DNA from: Rutidosis leptorrhynchoides
Taxonomy: Eukaryota; Streptophyta; Magnoliopsida; Asterales; Asteraceae
Direction of reading: 5' to 3'
Length of the DNA: 64,000 bases
Assembly (NCBI RefSeq): GCF_046630445.1
Contig: NC_092340.1
Location: 364,354,001 to 364,418,000 of the forward strand
Part shown: positions 62,201 to 64,000 of the stretch, piece by piece
Numbering within the stretch: position 1 is the stretch's first letter
Layout of the letters: each line of letters begins with the position of its first letter
Notes under the pieces: generated by a model
Told to the model about the DNA's origin: nothing
The model's database searches: none
The model's input: only the letters and a program-made list of their open reading frames with translations
Translations under genes and position numbers: made by a program

Positions 62201-63844
62201 TGTTGTACCACTTCTTGTGGTAATAGCTTTAGCTGTTTCATTCCGGGGGTTAGCATTTGTATCACTAGGTAGACTTCCCGGTTTTCTTTCACCTATTAAC
62301 CTTGCTAGGTTACTTACTTCTTGTTCCAGATTTTGAATAGAAGCTTGTTGATTTCTAAATGCTTGAGCATTTTGTTCATTAGTTTGTTTTTGAGATGTGA
62401 AAAACTGCGTTTGAGTTTCAACTAGCTTCGTCATCATATCTTCTAAATTCGGCTTTTTATCATCGGTTTGTTGTGGTGGTTTGTTTTGAAAATTCGGTCT
62501 TTGCTGATTGTAAGTATTATTGGATACTTGTTGATTGCTAGGACCTTGTTGGTTGTTGTATGGAATATTTCGGTTATAATTCTGGTTTTGATTGTAAATC
62601 GGTCTTGGCGGTTGATAATTATTCTGATAATTATTTCCAGGCCTTTGGTTTATGTATGAAATATTCTCTCTTTGTTCCATTGTTAATTCAATACTGAGAC
62701 AATCTTTTGTCAAATGTGGTCCTCCACACTGCTCACAACTAATTCGTATTGAGTGAATATCTTTAGTCATCTTTTCCATTCGTCTCTCCACAGCATCTAT
62801 CTTTGCGGAAATGGAATCTAAGTCATGGCTAGAATCGGCTCTAGCTGCTTTAGATGATCTAATGATGTCTTTTTCTTGGTGCCACTCATGTGAGTGGGAA
62901 GCAGTGTTATCAATAATTTTGTAAGCATCAGTTTCGGTTTTCTTCATAATAGAACCACCAGCTGCTATATCTATGTATTTCCTTGTAGTGATGTCGCATC
63001 CTTGGTAGAATATTTGTACTATTTGACAGGTGTCTAAACCATGTTGCGGACATCCTCTTAACAACTTTCCATATCTTGTCCACGCCTCATATAGAGTTTC
63101 ATTTGGTTTCTGTGTGAACGTAACAATTTCTGCTTGAAGTCTTACGGCTTTAGATGCAGGAAAGAATTGTTTAAGAAATTTGTCAATTAAAACATCCCAT
63201 GTATCAATCGCCCCTTCAGGTAACGATTCCAACCAATCTTTGGCTTCTCCCTTTAAAGTCCAGGGAAATAACATGAGATATATCTGTTCATCCTCCACTT
63301 CTCGGATTTTAAATAGTGTGCAGATCCTATTAAAGGTACGTAGATGTTCATTTGGATCTTCCTTCGGCGCACCACTAAATTGGCATTGATTAGTCACCAT
63401 GTGTAAAATTTGTCCTTTGATTTCATAATCTGGCGCATTAATGTCTGGATGAGTAATTGCGTGACCTTGGCCAGTGCGTTTAGCTCTCATTCGGTCTTCC
63501 ATACTTAAAGGTTCCAAATTCTCCATAATTGAATTTGTTGAATCGGTATCACTAGATGATTCTGATTTAATGGTTCGTTCCTCAACAATCTCTGCTTGAA
63601 TGATTGGTGGTTCCGGAGGAAAGTTTAGTGGTTCAGGATCTACGAACCGTTCCTGAATATTCTCCGGATTCTCAATTGTGAGGTCGGGTTCAAAAAATGG
63701 ATTATCGGAAATTTGAACTGAAGTACTTGGTCGACTGGATGACGATTCTAAAGAAAAATCAACGGCGGTTATATTTGCTAAATGTCTTGATCTAGTTACA
63801 GGTGGTGAACGTACAAAAGGTGATGAACGTCTTGCTCGGTGCAT
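59249..63844 (-). CDS. gag-pol: Ath7 Gag-PR-RT-RNase H polyprotein (ends in IN zinc domain)
   Basis: 1531 residues in one frame from ATG at 63844. Gag capsid-like region about 110-310, Cys-His motif CEQCGGPHLTKDC at 370-382, then an Asn/Gln-rich tract to about 460. Protease ADLGASINLMP at 702-712, the Athila form of the active site. RT with WRVCIDYRKLN near 1042 and FMDD at 1144-1147; Arg replaces the usual Gly in LDRFSGY near 1083. RNase H with CDASDFAMG near 1292 and TDHSALR near 1359. Integrase His pair near 1502-1511, then the stop TAA at 59249. Single gag-pol frame, as common for Athila. Confidence 0.92.
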   Translation of the reverse strand: MHRARRSSPFVRSPPVTRSRHLANITAVDFSLESSSSRPSTSVQISDNPFFEPDLTIENPENIQERFVDPEPLNFPPEPPIIQAEIVEERTIKSESSSDTDSTNSIMENLEPLSMEDRMRAKRTGQGHAITHPDINAPDYEIKGQILHMVTNQCQFSGAPKEDPNEHLRTFNRICTLFKIREVEDEQIYLMLFPWTLKGEAKDWLESLPEGAIDTWDVLIDKFLKQFFPASKAVRLQAEIVTFTQKPNETLYEAWTRYGKLLRGCPQHGLDTCQIVQIFYQGCDITTRKYIDIAAGGSIMKKTETDAYKIIDNTASHSHEWHQEKDIIRSSKAARADSSHDLDSISAKIDAVERRMEKMTKDIHSIRISCEQCGGPHLTKDCLSIELTMEQRENISYINQRPGNNYQNNYQPPRPIYNQNQNYNRNIPYNNQQGPSNQQVSNNTYNQQRPNFQNKPPQQTDDKKPNLEDMMTKLVETQTQFFTSQKQTNEQNAQAFRNQQASIQNLEQEVSNLARLIGERKPGSLPSDTNANPRNETAKAITTRSGTTLKPPEIPVTSDETIPTPQEPQPDQDKEKEPVVEKVNEDNTVKDKPYVKPYQPPLPYPSKMKKEKLEAEQSKFLDMFKQINVNLPFIDVISGMPRYAKFLKDLISNRKKMEELSAVTMNANCPAVLLNKIPEKLSDPGSFTIPCFLGSLSSIEALADLGASINLMPYSLYAKLDLGELKPTRISIQLADRSIKYPRGIMENMLVKVGTLVFPVDFVVLDMEEDSQVPLILGRPFLNTAKAMIDVFGKKLTLSIEDESVTFSVDRAMQQPQSADDTCYYIQTIDAHAELLEEFPELQGTGECSLGEGNEPIDEAEMLATLIANGYEPTTEEIQMLKEEDRYRYKSSIEEPPKLELKPLPNHLEYTYLHGESELPVIISSSLTENEKSQLISVLKAHKPAIAWKIHDIKGISPSYCTHKILMEEGHKTYVQRQRRLNPNMQDVVKKEIIKLLDAGLIYPISDSPWVSPVQCVPKKGGMTVITNEKNELIPTRTVTGWRVCIDYRKLNDATRKDHFPLPFIDQMFERLAGNSYYCFLDRFSGYFQIPIAPEDQEKTTFTCPYGTFAYKRMPFGLCNAPATFQRCMMAIFHDMIEECMEVFMDDFSVFGDTFKSCLVNLERMLIRCEKSNLVLNWEKCHFMVKEGIVLGHKISKEGIEVDRAKVDVIAKLPHPTNVRGVRSFLGHAGFYRRFIKDFSKIATPMNKLLEKDAPFIFSDECIKSFNILKEKLTNAPIMITPNWNLPFELMCDASDFAMGAVLGQRIEKRFQPIYYASKTLQGAQTNYTTTEKELLAIVFAFDKFRSYLVLAKTVVYTDHSALRYLFSKQDAKPRLIRWILLLQEFDIEIRDKRGAENLAADHLSRLENPELEVLNESAIQDNFPDEYLLKIDYKEISWFADYANYLVCGFLEKGLSYQRRKKFFSDIKHYFWEDPHLFKSCPDGIIRRCVFGDEASKILNHCHTGPTGGHYGPQLTARKVYEAGFDWPTI

Positions 63845-64000
63845 TCACTGAATATCCTATTAGTTTTTAAAAGGAAAGAAAAATTATAATAAGTTATCCA
63901 ATCAATAGACTTTTCTGATTTTGCCCACGTTTCGAATAGCCAAAAGATGCACCAGAGGGGCAGGATTCGTTTGGTCTCAATATAATTGAGGACTGTTTGG
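63845..64000 (-). other. Start of the Ath7 leader
   Basis: 156 bp upstream of the gag ATG; the PBS and 5' LTR lie beyond the window. Nothing else seen. Confidence 0.6.

Larger units (their letters stand above)
50353..64000 (-). mobile_element. Athila element Ath7 (5' end beyond window)
   Basis: Minus-strand element inserted into NA6. Sense order: gag-PR-RT-RH, IN, small zinc-knuckle-like ORF, putative internal promoter, env-like ORF, antisense ORF, PPT, 3' LTR. Visible length 13.6 kb. Lineage shown by Athila-type protease (DLGAS), the downstream ORF-1-like protein and an LTR homologous to LTR D of Ath3, which has a tRNA-Asp PBS. Lesions: stop in the IN zinc domain and loss of one catalytic Asp. 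Confidence 0.9.

Overview
This window is nuclear DNA of a flowering plant. It contains plant Ty3/gypsy retrotransposons of the Tekay (chromovirus) and Athila lineages, tRNA-Met and tRNA-Asp primer sites, and one intron-containing plant cell-wall gene. General look suggests an asterid, perhaps Asteraceae; that is recollection, not proof. Only one ordinary host gene is visible: a three-exon xyloglucan endotransglucosylase/hydrolase (XTH15/16-like) at 40575-41772. It sits in a gene island (38385-42984) walled in on both sides by nested retrotransposons.

Left stack (1-38384), four levels deep, all on the minus strand. (i) A Tekay-related non-autonomous element forms the base (24805-38384). It has been rearranged into LTR - partial internal - LTR - internal - LTR. 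(ii) An Athila element (Ath3; visible 21693-24804) lies in its left LTR. (iii) Tekay element Tk1 (1-8342 plus 21493-21692) lies in the Ath3 leader. (iv) A near-complete second Tekay element, Tk2 (8343-21492), is inserted inside the 5' LTR of Tk1 with a 5-bp TATAT target duplication. Both Tekay copies carry two extra sense genes between 5' LTR and gag: an acidic ORF and a relic of a captured F-box gene.

Right stack (42985-64000). A plus-strand non-autonomous element (NA6) carries a small coiled-coil ORF and a captured poly(A)-binding-protein fragment. It is interrupted by a solo LTR (47601-49703, TSD CATTG) and by an almost complete minus-strand Athila element (Ath7, 50353 to beyond the window). 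Ath7 encodes Gag-PR-RT-RH-IN, a small zinc-knuckle-like ORF and an Athila ORF-1/env-like protein. Its integrase is broken by one stop and one catalytic Asp-to-Asn change.

The most unusual signal is promoter architecture. Four LTRs, two Athila and two Tekay-derived, share a promoter cassette: a ~200-bp conserved block, an AT-rich spacer, two 13-20 bp palindromes spaced exactly 31-32 bp centre to centre, and a TATA box another 31-34 bp downstream. Both Athila elements also hold an internal copy of the palindrome pair with the same spacing. In Ath7 the internal copy sits upstream of a TATA-like site, an ATG and a splice donor that joins in phase to the env-like ORF, so it could be an internal promoter for that gene.
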